From an uncultured Clostridia bacterium (GTDB taxonomy: Bacteria > Bacillota > Clostridia > TANB77 > CAG-508), in assembly GCA_947642355.1 (NCBI GenBank), contig CANRSD010000007.1, positions 1 to 53,777 on the forward strand: a DNA stretch of 53,777 nt. The letters are read 5' to 3'. The notes under the pieces were generated by a model. That model ran no database searches. It was not told the DNA's origin and saw only the letters and a program-made list of their open reading frames with translations. The translations under genes and the position numbers were made by a program. Positions 38,221 to 48,000 of the stretch are shown one piece after another (the first letter of the stretch is position 1; each line of letters opens with the position of its first letter).

Positions 38221-39090
38221 ATGGAAAAATCAATTTCAGTAATTGGTGGGGATTTGAGAATTGTTAAGTTGGTAGAAATGTTAATATCAGATGGGTATAC
38301 AGTTTATACTTATGGATTAGAATATTCAGAAGAGTTATTAAAACTAGAAGGGGTTGAAATGTGTCCAACATTAAAGGAGGCAGTAAAGAATTCTAAAGCA
38401 GTTGTAGGACCAATTCCATTATCAAGTGATAGAAAGAATTTGTCTATGCCATTTAGTAATATAAAATTATCAATTGAAGATTTTATTGAATGCTTAGAAG
38501 AAAAAACTCTTATAGCTGGTAATATTACAGAACCAATTAGAAATATTTTAGATAGTAAATCAATTGTATATATAGATTTACTAAAAAGAGAAGAGTTTTC
38601 TGTATTAAATACTATTTCAACAGCAGAAGGCACAATACAAATTGCTATGGAAGAAACTCAAAAAACATTACATGGTAGGAATATTTTAATAATGGGATTT
38701 GGAAGAATAGGAAAAATCCTTGCTAAAATGTTAACTGGAATTGGTTCTAAAGTTTATTGTGAAGCTAGAAAAAATGAAGATATTGCATGGATAAATGCAT
38801 ATGGATATGAACCAATTCATTTAAATGATTTGGATGAGAATTTACCTAAATTTGATATTATTATAAATACAATACCTTTTCAAATATTGAATAGTACTAG
38901 ATTAGATTTATTAAAAAAGGATATTGTAATTATAGATTTAGCTTCAAATCCTGGTGGAGTTGATAGAAAAGCAGCAAAAGAAAAGAATTTAAAACTGATA
39001 TGGGCATTGTCACTTCCTGGAAAAGTAGCACCTGTTACATCAGCAGAATTTATAAAAGAAACAATTTATCATGCATTAAAAGAAATGTAG
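38221..39090 (+). CDS. dpaA: Dipicolinate synthase subunit A
   Basis: Forms dipicolinic acid for the spore core together with SpoVFB in families that have both. ATG 38221 (MEKSISVIGGDLRIVKLVEM) follows GAAAGGAG. The N-terminal domain ends with the TISTAEGTIQIAMEET segment, followed by a Rossmann fold, ILIMGFGRIGKILAKMLTGIG, and the C-terminal IDLASNPGGVD...LSLPGKVAPVTSAEFI. The 289-residue length matches SpoVFA. Its presence implies a spore former. No spoVFB neighbour is seen; uppP follows after 21 bases. Confidence 0.88.
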   Translation: MEKSISVIGGDLRIVKLVEMLISDGYTVYTYGLEYSEELLKLEGVEMCPTLKEAVKNSKAVVGPIPLSSDRKNLSMPFSNIKLSIEDFIECLEEKTLIAGNITEPIRNILDSKSIVYIDLLKREEFSVLNTISTAEGTIQIAMEETQKTLHGRNILIMGFGRIGKILAKMLTGIGSKVYCEARKNEDIAWINAYGYEPIHLNDLDENLPKFDIIINTIPFQILNSTRLDLLKKDIVIIDLASNPGGVDRKAAKEKNLKLIWALSLPGKVAPVTSAEFIKETIYHALKEM

Positions 39091-39111
39091 AATAAAAAAA
39101 GGAGAAAACAA

Positions 39112-39909
39112 ATGACAACAATTCAAGCATTAATTTTGGGAATTATACAGGCTTTAACTGAATTTTTACCTGTTTCAAGTTCAGCGCATTTAAATGTGTT
39201 TCCATGGATTTTTGGATGGAATATGCCAGAAGCATTTGATGTAGCACTTCATTTGGGAACATTATTAGCAATTGGAGTATATTTTTTAAAGGATTGGATT
39301 GCTTTAATAAAGGGTGGATTTAATAAAATATTAAAAAAAGAAGATTCATTTGAAGGAAGAATGTTTTGGTATCTAGTTATAGCAACAATACCAGCAGGAA
39401 TATTAAGTTTAGTACTAGATAAAATATCAGATAAATTGATTGGTAATAATCTTAATTTAGAAATGGGATTAATAGCAATAGCTTTAATTATTATGGGAAT
39501 TGTCTTATATATTGTAGACAAAAAAGCAAAGGAAAAAACTAAATATGAAGATATAACATTAATACAGTCTATATTAATTGGTATTTCTCAAGCAATAGCA
39601 GCAGCTTTTCCAGGAGTTTCACGTTCTGGAATAACAATGACTATTGCAAGGTCTTTAAAAATTGATAGAGATAGTAGTGCAAAATTTTCATTTTTGCTTG
39701 CAACTCCAATTACAGCAGCTGCTGTATTAGTAGATTTAAAAGAGTTTGTATTTAATATTCCATTTTTTGTAGGGGTATTTTCTAGCTTTATTTTAGGATT
39801 ATTTATAATTAAATTTTTATTAGATTATTTAAGAAAAGGTAGTTTTAAAGTTTTTGCAATATATAGAATAATTTTAGGAATAATTATAACTGCATTTATA
39901 ATTTTTTAA
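39112..39909 (+). CDS. uppP: Undecaprenyl-diphosphatase UppP (BacA)
   Basis: Integral membrane enzyme that recycles undecaprenyl pyrophosphate for wall synthesis; activity confers bacitracin tolerance. The 265-residue protein has eight or so hydrophobic segments and both signature motifs: QALTEFLPVSSSAHL near residue 15 and AFPGVSRSGITM near residue 165. The RBS AAAAGGAG precedes ATG 39112, 21 bases after dpaA, suggesting co-transcription. Confidence 0.94.
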   Translation: MTTIQALILGIIQALTEFLPVSSSAHLNVFPWIFGWNMPEAFDVALHLGTLLAIGVYFLKDWIALIKGGFNKILKKEDSFEGRMFWYLVIATIPAGILSLVLDKISDKLIGNNLNLEMGLIAIALIIMGIVLYIVDKKAKEKTKYEDITLIQSILIGISQAIAAAFPGVSRSGITMTIARSLKIDRDSSAKFSFLLATPITAAAVLVDLKEFVFNIPFFVGVFSSFILGLFIIKFLLDYLRKGSFKVFAIYRIILGIIITAFIIF

Positions 39910-39936
39910 AAATAATAATGGAAAGGAATAGTTTAT

Positions 39937-40581
39937 ATGGGAAAACATGATTCAGATGAAGAAGATGGATTTTTTTTAAATGGTGCTAATACTGTAAAAG
40001 ATATATCTTTATGGTTTAAAGATAATATAAAGGTTATAGGAATTGTAGCATTAATACCAATAATTGGTTTTGGAGCATATTGTGGAGTAAAATATTTTGC
40101 AAATAAAAAAAATGATGATAGCAAAGTAATAGTTCCAGTAGTGGCATCAAACAATGAGGAAAAAAAAGAATATGTTGGTGGGTATGAAATATTAGGAAAT
40201 GTAAAAATAAATAACTTAGGTATTGATGTAAAAATATTAAATCCAATACATGAGGGTACTAAGTATGTAGATGATGCATTAAAATATGGTGTAGTAGAAT
40301 ATTATGGAAATGGAATAAATGAGATTGGAAATTGTACTATTATAGGTCATAATAATTCAGATAATTTTTTTAATTTAAAAAATATTGAAAAAGATGATGA
40401 AATAATTATAGTAGATTCAGAAGGTGTAGAAGTAAAATATACTGTAATTGAAAAGAATAATGTAGAAGCAACAGATTTTAGTGGATTACTTCCTATGGAA
40501 GAAAATTCTAGAGAAATAACATTAATAACTTGTGATGAAGGAGCTACTACAAGACTTGTTGTTAAAGCTATATCAAAATAA
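39937..40581 (+). CDS. Sortase family transpeptidase
   Basis: Anchors surface proteins to peptidoglycan. ATG 39937 follows GGAAAGGAA. The 214-residue protein has one transmembrane helix (about residues 34-53, IKVIGIVALIPIIGFGAYCG) and the sortase beta-barrel, with catalytic His138 in IIGHNN, Cys199 in TLITCDEG and Arg206 in TTRLVV. The compact domain resembles class D-type enzymes, but the class is not certain. Possible substrates nearby: the next gene (variant tail with IPEVG) and the cohesin protein at 48778 (LPYAGE). Confidence 0.88.
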   Translation: MGKHDSDEEDGFFLNGANTVKDISLWFKDNIKVIGIVALIPIIGFGAYCGVKYFANKKNDDSKVIVPVVASNNEEKKEYVGGYEILGNVKINNLGIDVKILNPIHEGTKYVDDALKYGVVEYYGNGINEIGNCTIIGHNNSDNFFNLKNIEKDDEIIIVDSEGVEVKYTVIEKNNVEATDFSGLLPMEENSREITLITCDEGATTRLVVKAISK

Positions 40582-40609
40582 AATATAAAAAAACAAAGGA
40601 AAGAAAAGT

Positions 40610-41563
40610 ATGAAAGAGAAAAGTATAAGGATTTTAGTAAGTATAGTATTTTTTATTTGTGTAACTATTAATGTTAATAAGGTATATGCTTCAGAAGCTA
40701 GTATTTCTGCAAATAATTGTAATGTTGGAGAGAATTTTACAGTAACAGTTAATATACCTCAAGATGCAATTTCATATGAAGGAACAATTACAGTTACATA
40801 TAGTGATGGAAGTACAGATAGTGGAAAGATTTTAGGATTAGGACAAAATTTAAATGATATAATGTCAGATTATTATTGGCCAGGAAATGCAAGTAAAACA
40901 TTTACTGCCAAAACAGCTGGAAATGCTACAGTGTCAGTTACTGGATTAATAATGAATAATGCATCTGGAAGTAAAATAAATTCACAATCAACACTTACAA
41001 CAGCAATTACAATTGGAGGTGGACAAACACAGCCACCTGCTAATAATCAAACATCAGAACCTTCAAATAACTCTGGAAATCAAGGAGGAACAACACAAAA
41101 ACCAACTACTCCAACAAATTTAACATTTAAAGATACTAATGAAAAAATGTATACAACTAGAAGAGTAAATATGAGACAAGGATATGGTACTAATAGTTTA
41201 ATAATTCAAACATTACCTGAAAAAATAGAACTAACTAGAACAGGAATAAGTTCAGGTTCTGCTGATGGTTATTCTTGGAGTAGAGTAAGTTATAATGGAA
41301 TAACAGGCTATGTTATAACAGGTGCTTTAACATATGATGCTCCTGTTACTGAAGAACCAAAAAAAGAAGATCCTCAGGAGGACCCAGAAGATGAATTACC
41401 ACCAGAAGATGTAGATGAAAATGCAGAAGAAATAAAAAAAATTACTGAAGAACTTGGAAGTATACCAGAAGTAGGATTAAATATAATGCCATTTATATTT
41501 TTAGGTAGTATAATTAGTTGTTTATATATGGTTTATGAGGTGAAAAAATCTAATGGAAGATGA
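40610..41563 (+). CDS. Secreted surface protein with Ig-like and SH3 domains and C-terminal membrane anchor
   Basis: The signal peptide (MKEKSIRILVSIVFFICVTI...VYASEA) leads to an Ig-like/cohesin-like beta domain (about residues 28-140), a Gln/Asn/Thr/Pro linker, and a bacterial SH3 domain (TTRRVNMRQGYGTNSLIIQTL...GYVITG). An acidic Pro/Glu-rich stretch precedes the C-terminal hydrophobic helix and a basic tail, KKSNGR. IPEVG stands where an LPXTG-type signal would be, followed by the hydrophobic and basic parts of a sorting signal. It lies 28 bases after the sortase gene, so it may be a substrate, although the motif is non-canonical. 317 residues; its last 11 bases overlap folD. Confidence 0.72.
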   Translation: MKEKSIRILVSIVFFICVTINVNKVYASEASISANNCNVGENFTVTVNIPQDAISYEGTITVTYSDGSTDSGKILGLGQNLNDIMSDYYWPGNASKTFTAKTAGNATVSVTGLIMNNASGSKINSQSTLTTAITIGGGQTQPPANNQTSEPSNNSGNQGGTTQKPTTPTNLTFKDTNEKMYTTRRVNMRQGYGTNSLIIQTLPEKIELTRTGISSGSADGYSWSRVSYNGITGYVITGALTYDAPVTEEPKKEDPQEDPEDELPPEDVDENAEEIKKITEELGSIPEVGLNIMPFIFLGSIISCLYMVYEVKKSNGR

Positions 41564-42411
41564 AAAGATTTTAAATGGAAAACTAGTTGCAAAAAAAATA
41601 AAAGAAGATTTAAAAATTCAAGTAGATGAACTAAAAAAAGAAGGTATTTTTCCAAAACTTGCTGTTATTATGATACGGAGATAATGCAGCTTCTAAAGTT
41701 TATGTTAAAAATAAATCAAAAGCTTGTGAAAAAGTTGGTGTAGAATTTGAAGAATTTTTATTAGATGAAACTACATCTGAAGAGGAATTGTTTAATTTAA
41801 TAGATAAACTAAATGATGACAGTAATATTAATGGGATTTTACTTCAAAGTCCAATACCTAATCATTTAGATCAAAATAAAGCATTTAGAAAGATATCTTC
41901 AATAAAAGATGTTGATGGGTTTAATCCAATAAATGTTGGAGACTTAAATATTGGAAATGACTGCTTTATTTCTTGTACACCATTTGGAATTATGAAAATT
42001 TTAGAATATTATAATATTGAATTAGAAGGAAAAAATGTAGTCATTTTAGGTAGAAGTAATATTGTTGGAAAACCAATGATACAATGTATGCTTTCTAAAA
42101 ATGCAACAGTAACTGTTTGTCATTCAAAAACTAAGAATTTAAAAGATATAACAAAAAATGCAGATATTTTAGTTTCTGCAATTGGAAGACCAAAATTTGT
42201 AACAAAAGATATGATAAAAAAAGATGCGATTATAATAGATGTTGGTATAAATAGAATGGAAAATTCCAAAATCTGTGGAGATGTAGATTTTGAAAATGTA
42301 TATGCAAAGGCTAGTAAGATTACACCAGTTCCAGGTGGTGTAGGACCTATGACAATTGCAATGCTTATGCATAATTTAGTTAAAGCAACTAAGTTGCAAA
42401 AAAATAAATAA
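41553..42411 (+). CDS. folD: Methylenetetrahydrofolate dehydrogenase/cyclohydrolase FolD, read through a CGGA +1 site
   Basis: Bifunctional one-carbon enzyme interconverting 5,10-methylene- and 10-formyl-THF. ATG 41553 overlaps the upstream gene by 11 bases and follows GAGGTGAA. The first 41 codons (MEDEKILNGKLVAKKIKEDL...LAVIMI) are in one frame. An extra C at 41676 precedes GGA, and the reading continues GDNAASKVYVKNKSKACEKV, recreating the substrate-binding VG.x.AS..YV..K motif with its catalytic lysine. Further motifs: GILLQSPIPNHL, DVDGFNPINVG, ILGRSNIVGKP, PVPGGVGPMT. Recoded length is 285 residues, as expected. Without the shift the catalytic lysine segment has no N-terminus. Confidence 0.94.
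41676..41679 (+). other. CGGA +1 recoding site in folD
   Basis: ATG ATA CGG; continuation ATA GGA GAT AAT GCA (I-G-D-N-A). Confidence 0.92.
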
Positions 42412-42447
42412 GAGAGAAAATTTAATTTTGTGAGGAAAGGAGTAAGT

Positions 42448-43315
42448 TTGAATCAAAAGCTTATATATATTTGGCTTACAAAATTAAAAATTAGTAACAA
42501 AATTAAACTAAAAATTCTAAAGGAAACAGGTGGAATAAAAGAGTTATTTACTAGTAGTTTAGATGATTTAGTTTATTTTGGTTTTAATGATAGTATAATT
42601 AGTAGAATTTTAGATTTAAATTTAAGAAATAATCTAGAAAAAGATTATGAATATATGATAAAAAATAATATAGATATTATAGGGATATATGACAAATTAT
42701 ATCCTATAAAATTAAAATTCATTGAAGATATGCCAATAGCATTTTATATTAGAGGAAATAAAGATATTTTGGATAATGATGCTATTCGGGATAGTAGGTT
42801 CAAGGAATGCATTAAAAGAAAGTTTAGAATTTACCAAAAAAATTTCTTATGAAATCTCTAAAAGAGGTATTAATATTATAAGTGGATTAGCAAGAGGAAT
42901 TGATAAATATGCACATTTAGGATGCTTAGAATCAAATAGTAGTAAAACAATAGCAGTTTTGGGAACTGGTATTGATGATAATAGTTTTTATCCAGTTGAA
43001 AATAAAAGAGTTTTTGAACGAATTATAGAAAATGAAGGTGCTATAGTTTCAGAATATCCACTTGGAACTGAGCCTTTTTCATATAATTTTCCATATAGAA
43101 ATAGAATTATTAGTGGATTATCAGATAAAGTTATAGTTGTACAAGCATCAAAGAAAAGTGGTAGTTTAATTACTGTAGATTATGCGTTAAATCAGGGAAA
43201 AGATGTATTTGTATATAAATCTAAAAATATAAATTTCAAGTGCTTTGAGGGAAATAAGATTTTAATAGAACAAGGTGCAAAGACTATAAAATACAAAAGT
43301 GAAATGGAGAAATGA
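42448..43315 (+). CDS. dprA: DNA processing protein DprA, read through a CGGG +1 site
   Basis: Loads RecA on incoming single-stranded DNA in transformation; widespread also in non-competent species. TTG 42448 follows GGAAAGGAG. An N-terminal SAM-like helical part is followed by the Rossmann-like domain. An extra C at 42787 precedes GGG; the continuation is NDAI-GIVGSRNALKESLEF, the conserved VGSR motif. Then come INIISGLARGIDKYAHLGCL, IAVLGTGIDDNSFYPVEN, SEYPLGTEPFSYNFPYRNRI and SGSLITVDYALNQGKDVF. Recoded length is 288; the C-terminal winged helix seen in some DprA proteins is absent. It is the only site with G as fourth base. Confidence 0.93.
42787..42790 (+). other. CGGG +1 recoding site in dprA
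   Basis: GCT ATT CGG; continuation ATT GGG ATA GTA GGT (I-G-I-V-G). Confidence 0.9.
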
Positions 43316-43316
43316 G

Positions 43317-44613
43317 ATGAAAGAAAATATTAGCAAAATAAAAAGAAATAATGCTAAATTATATCCGATATATAAGATGTTTTCATGGGACTTATTATTT
43401 TATTATTCAATTAGATTTTTATTTCTTACTATTACTAAAAAGTTAACTGCTTCAGAAATTTTAATAGTAAGTGGTTTATATTTGTTATTTAAAATATTTA
43501 TGCAAATACCAGCTGTTGTAATTACAGATATGCTTGGAAAAAGAAAAGCTATGATATTTGGAAACTTTTGTGTTTCTATGTTTGTTATAATCTTAATAGT
43601 ATTTCCAGGAATAATTAGTGTAGTAATAGCAGATTTAATATGTGCTTTAGGTTATAGTATAAAAGCAATAGCTGACACTAATCTTTTGTATGATTCAGTT
43701 TCTACTAAAGGTGGAGAAGGTTTATATTCTAAAATTGATGCTAAAGGGCGGAAGTTGGTATTATATATTAGATGGTATTGCTTCATTAACTGCTGGATAT
43801 CTTTTTGTAATAAATGGATATATACCAATGTTTATTTGTTTAGGATTTTCACTTATTTCTTTAGTATTATCATTTAGATTTAAAGACGTTTATGAAGTTC
43901 AAAAAAGTGAGCAACAAAAAATAAGTTTAACATTAAAAGAATATGGAAAAGATTTAAAAAGTTCATTCAAGTTTATTTTAAAATCTAAAAGATTAAAAGC
44001 ATATATATTATTTCAAGTAGTATTTTATAGTTTAATATGTATTTTTGATACATATAATGAAAATTTGTTAATTGATTTAGGAGTACCAGAAGAGCAATTT
44101 TCGATGATATTTGCTGTATTAACTTTTATTGGAGGAATATCAATTTCTTTAAAAAAGACTATAGAAAAGAAATTTAGGAATAGAACACTTTCATTTATAT
44201 CACTAATTTATATAGGAGCTGCTATATTTGTTGGAGTTATTTCTAGTTATTCAGTTGATAAGCTTGTAATACCAATGATTTTGATAATGTATACAATACA
44301 AAAAATAAGTACATCTATATGGTACATATTAGAATATAAATATTTAAATAATTTTACAACTGAAAAAGAAAGAAATAAAATAACATTTACATATGAATTT
44401 ATTGGAGGAATATCAGCAAGTATTTTCTCAATATTAGGTGGTTTATTATTGAATATTTTAAATGTAAAAAATGCTGTTTTAATGGTTGGTTTAGTAGGGA
44501 CTATTGCAATAGTACTAGTTTTAGATTATATGAGATCAAGATTTGGGTTAAAACCAGAAGAATATAGAAAAGAAGATGTAGATTTAGAATACAAAGAAAA
44601 GGTAATTAAATGA
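43317..44613 (+). CDS. Major facilitator superfamily transporter, read through a CGGA +1 site
   Basis: ATG 43317 starts one base after the dprA stop codon, with GGAGAAATGAG upstream. The protein has about twelve hydrophobic segments; the first half includes YYSIRFLFLTITKKLTASEI and a loop DMLGKRKAMIFGN typical of MFS loop 2-3. An extra C at 43749 precedes GGA; the continuation is IDAKG-GSWYYILDGIASLTA. This lies at the central part of the first half, and the remaining helices follow in frame to 44613. Recoded length is about 431 residues, normal for a 12-helix MFS protein. The substrate cannot be inferred. Neither frame alone makes a full transporter. Confidence 0.85.
43749..43752 (+). other. 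CGGA +1 recoding site in the MFS gene
   Basis: AAA GGG CGG; continuation GGG GGA AGT TGG (G-G-S-W). Glycine is plausible but less constrained here than at the P-loop sites. Confidence 0.8.
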
Positions 44614-44614
44614 A

Positions 44615-44878
44615 GTGGATAGTTATAAAATATTATTTGTTTTAAGAGTTTTAACAAATGATGATGATTATATGTTAGATTGTATAATTATGGAATTATG
44701 CGGAAAATGAGCATGCAAGAAAATTTGTAAGTGAAGTTATGTAACGATTGAAAAAATATCTAAAATAACAAAAGTTTTTTGTTATGATTGTAGATACAAT
44801 AGGGATATAGAATTTGTAAATACAACCAGAGTTTTTAGCTGGTATGATATATATAAAGAAATAAAACATATGTACTAA
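44615..44878 (+). pseudogene. Possible decayed small gene in the gap before the transglutaminase gene
   Basis: The 403-base spacer 44614-45016 has no intact gene. One frame from GTG 44615 to TAA 44876 is interrupted only by two TGA codons (44708, 44732), and its pieces (VDSYKILFVLRVLTNDDDY, IEKISKITKVFCYDCRYNRD, RVFSWYDIYKEI) look protein-like. TGA is a normal stop elsewhere here (e.g. dprA, the MFS gene), so this is more likely a decayed gene. The family is not recognised. The CGG at 44701 is in phase 3-1-2 (TGC GGA) and is not a recoding site. Confidence 0.25.
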
Positions 44879-44907
44879 AAACAAGCAAATTTAAAGATTG
44901 GAAAATG

Positions 44908-44936
44908 TTGACTTTTTGTTGATTTTATGATAAAAT
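44908..44936 (+). promoter_or_regulatory. Promoter of the transglutaminase/cohesin/dockerin gene
   Basis: TTGACT at 44908-44913, 17-base spacer, TAAAAT at 44931-44936; leader of about 75 bases to ATG 45017. Confidence 0.65.
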
Positions 44937-45016
44937 TTAAAACAGTACATATTTGATTTGTCTTACAAAATTTAAATCAAATAATAATTAATATAATTAA
45001 AGGAGGATTTAATTTT

Positions 45017-48000
45017 ATGAAACTGAAAAAAGCAATAATAGTATTTTTACTTATTGTACTTTTAGTATCACAATTTAGCTGGCTTCAATTTGCAAATACT
45101 GCATATGCTAGCGAAAATTCTACAAGTAACCAAGATGGTTTTCATTATAATCAACTTGGACCTGTAGCTAAAAAAATATACGAAGGAATATACGCTATGT
45201 ATACTCAAGGTATATTAGAAACAGGAACAGAGAGTTATGATCTTGTAGATAATGGTTATTTTACAGAAGAAGAGATTAAAGAATATGGAAATTCAAAATT
45301 AGTTTCAGAGATGAATGCTGCTAGATATGCATTTTATGCAGATTATCCTGAAGTTTTTTATGTACAATTTCAAGCACTTAGCTTAAGAACAACAATATCA
45401 CAAGATGGAAAATATCATGTTTATATTGGTTCTGGAAAATATGCAAATTATTATGTAGAAGGATTTACTAATAAAGAACAAGTTGCAGAAGAAGTTAGAA
45501 TTTTCAATAATAAAGTAGATGAAATTGTTCAAGGAGCAAAAGAAATTAAAGCAGAAAATGGAACAAATCTTATAATAGAACAAATTAAATATGTTCATAA
45601 TGAAATAATTAATACTACTGGTTACAGATTAGAAAGTGATTGTGTACCAGGAAATGAAGGATTTTTAGGAACTCCATATGGGGCACTTGTAAAAGAAGAG
45701 GCTGTATGTGAAGGATATGCAAGATCATTAAAAACAGTTTTAGACAAATTGGGAATTAATAGTATTTTAGTACAAGGAGTTCATCAATCAGAAGGTTCAG
45801 CAGCAGTTCCTCATATGTGGAATTATGTTGAAATAGAAAAAGAAACAAAAGCTAGATCAGTAGAAAAAGTTTGGTATGCAATAGATGCTACTATGGATGA
45901 TCCTTTTTTACGTGACTCTACTATTGATACTACACAACCTGAATATAATCCAGGTGACGATATTGTAGAAGGATTTGAAAATACAAGATATTGTATGCTT
46001 GGAAAAGTAAGTATGAGTAAAGAACATACTGCTTTAGAAACTGTTGAAGCAGCAGGAGATTATACATTTAAATATCCAACATTAGAAATAGAAGACTATG
46101 GTGTAGATTCAATAACAAATAATAATGGATTATTAATAAAATTTAAACAAGAAGGAACAGAAACAGAAGAATATAAAGCAGGAGACTTTTATATTAGTTA
46201 TAACAATAAAGGATATGCTGCAGCTAGTGAAGAAGGTAAATATATATTAATGAAATATCATGAATATAGACCTGGTGATGAAGTATGGCGTGAAGGAAAC
46301 TGGGGATATATGAATCCAGAAATGTATGCTCCAGGAGCATTTAGAGATTATGGAGATTATCTTTATATAACAGTTCCAAATTCAGAGTATGTTGAATTTG
46401 CAGTAACAACATTAGCTCCTGGTACAGGTATAGCAGGATTAACTTATCAAGGTGATGAATCTGATTTTGTAGCACAATCTGGAAAATTATATAATCCAAA
46501 TGGTACTTATAAATCTAAACCATATATAAAAACACAAACTCCACCACCTACAGCTTCACTTACAGTTGGACCAACATATCATGTTGATGTTACTTATGAA
46601 GATGATTTAGTATTAGCAAATGGAGCAACAGAAGCTGGATATAAATTAGATTCAACAGGGCCAACTGGAGCTGATGAAGCTGAAATAACAAATTTTGTTT
46701 TTGATGGAAAAAATAGAGTAACATTTGATTTGAAATTTAGTAAAATGTGGGCAGATGATGGAGCAACATACCATATTTATTTAACAGGTTTAGTTGGAAA
46801 AAATAGTGGAAAAGAACCAATGGAAATCACTTATGGTGCATACAATCTTATTGCATGTTCTTTTAGTATGAATAAATCTAAAAATTGGGAAGTATATGCT
46901 AGACCAACACTTATTGAAACAGAAGATCTTTCTTTGAATGGTTGGGAAACAAGTGATGGAACACCAGTATCAGAAAAATTAAAAAGTAGAATAGCTTTAG
47001 TTACAACTAAAACAACAAAAGCAGAAACTGAAGTTATGAATGATTTAATAGAGGATAAATTACCAGATCAAGAAGTATTATCAAGTGAGACTTATAATAT
47101 TTCATTAAATGTATGTAAAAAATATGTTGTAAAAACTGGACATAGACTAAAATTATCAGTTGGTTTCCCAGCTGGATATGGACCAGATGATGCAGGTGTT
47201 ACATTTAAAGCATACCACTTTATGAGAGATGATGCTGGAAATGTAACAGGAGTTGAAGAAATTCCTTGTGTAGTAACACAATATGGTTTAATTATAACTT
47301 GTAATGCTTTCAGTCCATTTGCTATTGCAGCAGTAGAGAATGATGGAACTAATCCAGTTACAGAGAAAGCTGTAATTGTATCATCTTCTGAAAATGGTCA
47401 AATTGAAGGTGCAAATAGAGAAGAAGGAAATATCTTTACTTTAAGTGAAGGTGAATCAAGAACACTTACATTTAAAGCAAATGAAGGATATGAAGTTGAA
47501 AAAATAACTGCTTGTGGTCAAGTAGTAGATTTAAGTAATGTTGAAGATAAATCAATAGTTTCAGTTACTATAAATTATGATAATGTTTCAGACAAAAATT
47601 CAATTGTTGATGCTAGTTTTGTAGCAAAAACAGTTGTAGAAAAAGAAGAAGAAAGAGGAGAAGTTGTTGTAGAACCAACAGCTACACCTGCAGAAGTATC
47701 TCTTGAAGCAGAAAAAATTACAGTAACAGAAAATGAATCATTGATTATAACTTCAAATGTAAAAACATCTAATGAAGGTATTCATACATACCAATGGTAT
47801 AAAAATGGAGTAGCAGTAAGTGGTCAAACAAATCCAACATTAGAAATATCTGCAGCTTCAAAAAATGATGAAGGTGAATATAAATTAGTTGTAACAACAA
47901 CAGTTGATACTGTATCAGTTACAGCAGAAAGTAACATTTGTACAGTAACAGTTTCAAACTTTGGAATAGTTTTAAGTCAAAATACAGCTGAAACAGTATG

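Noticed and set aside
43740..43760. Reading the MFS site as CGG = Arg followed by a skipped A (KGRSW)
   Set aside because: It would fit this one loop, but the same rule applied to MiaA, FtsK and RadA would put arginine in place of P-loop glycines, which those families do not tolerate.
44699..44704. CGG at 44701 as a 29th recoding site
   Set aside because: In the only sustained frame it is TGC GGA (Cys-Gly). In the CGG-in-phase frame, upstream TGA stops and an immediate downstream stop leave no coding sequence.
44615..44878. UGA read as tryptophan in this organism
   Set aside because: UGA ends several intact genes here (dprA, the MFS gene, the SH3 protein at 41563), and tryptophan is encoded by TGG throughout.
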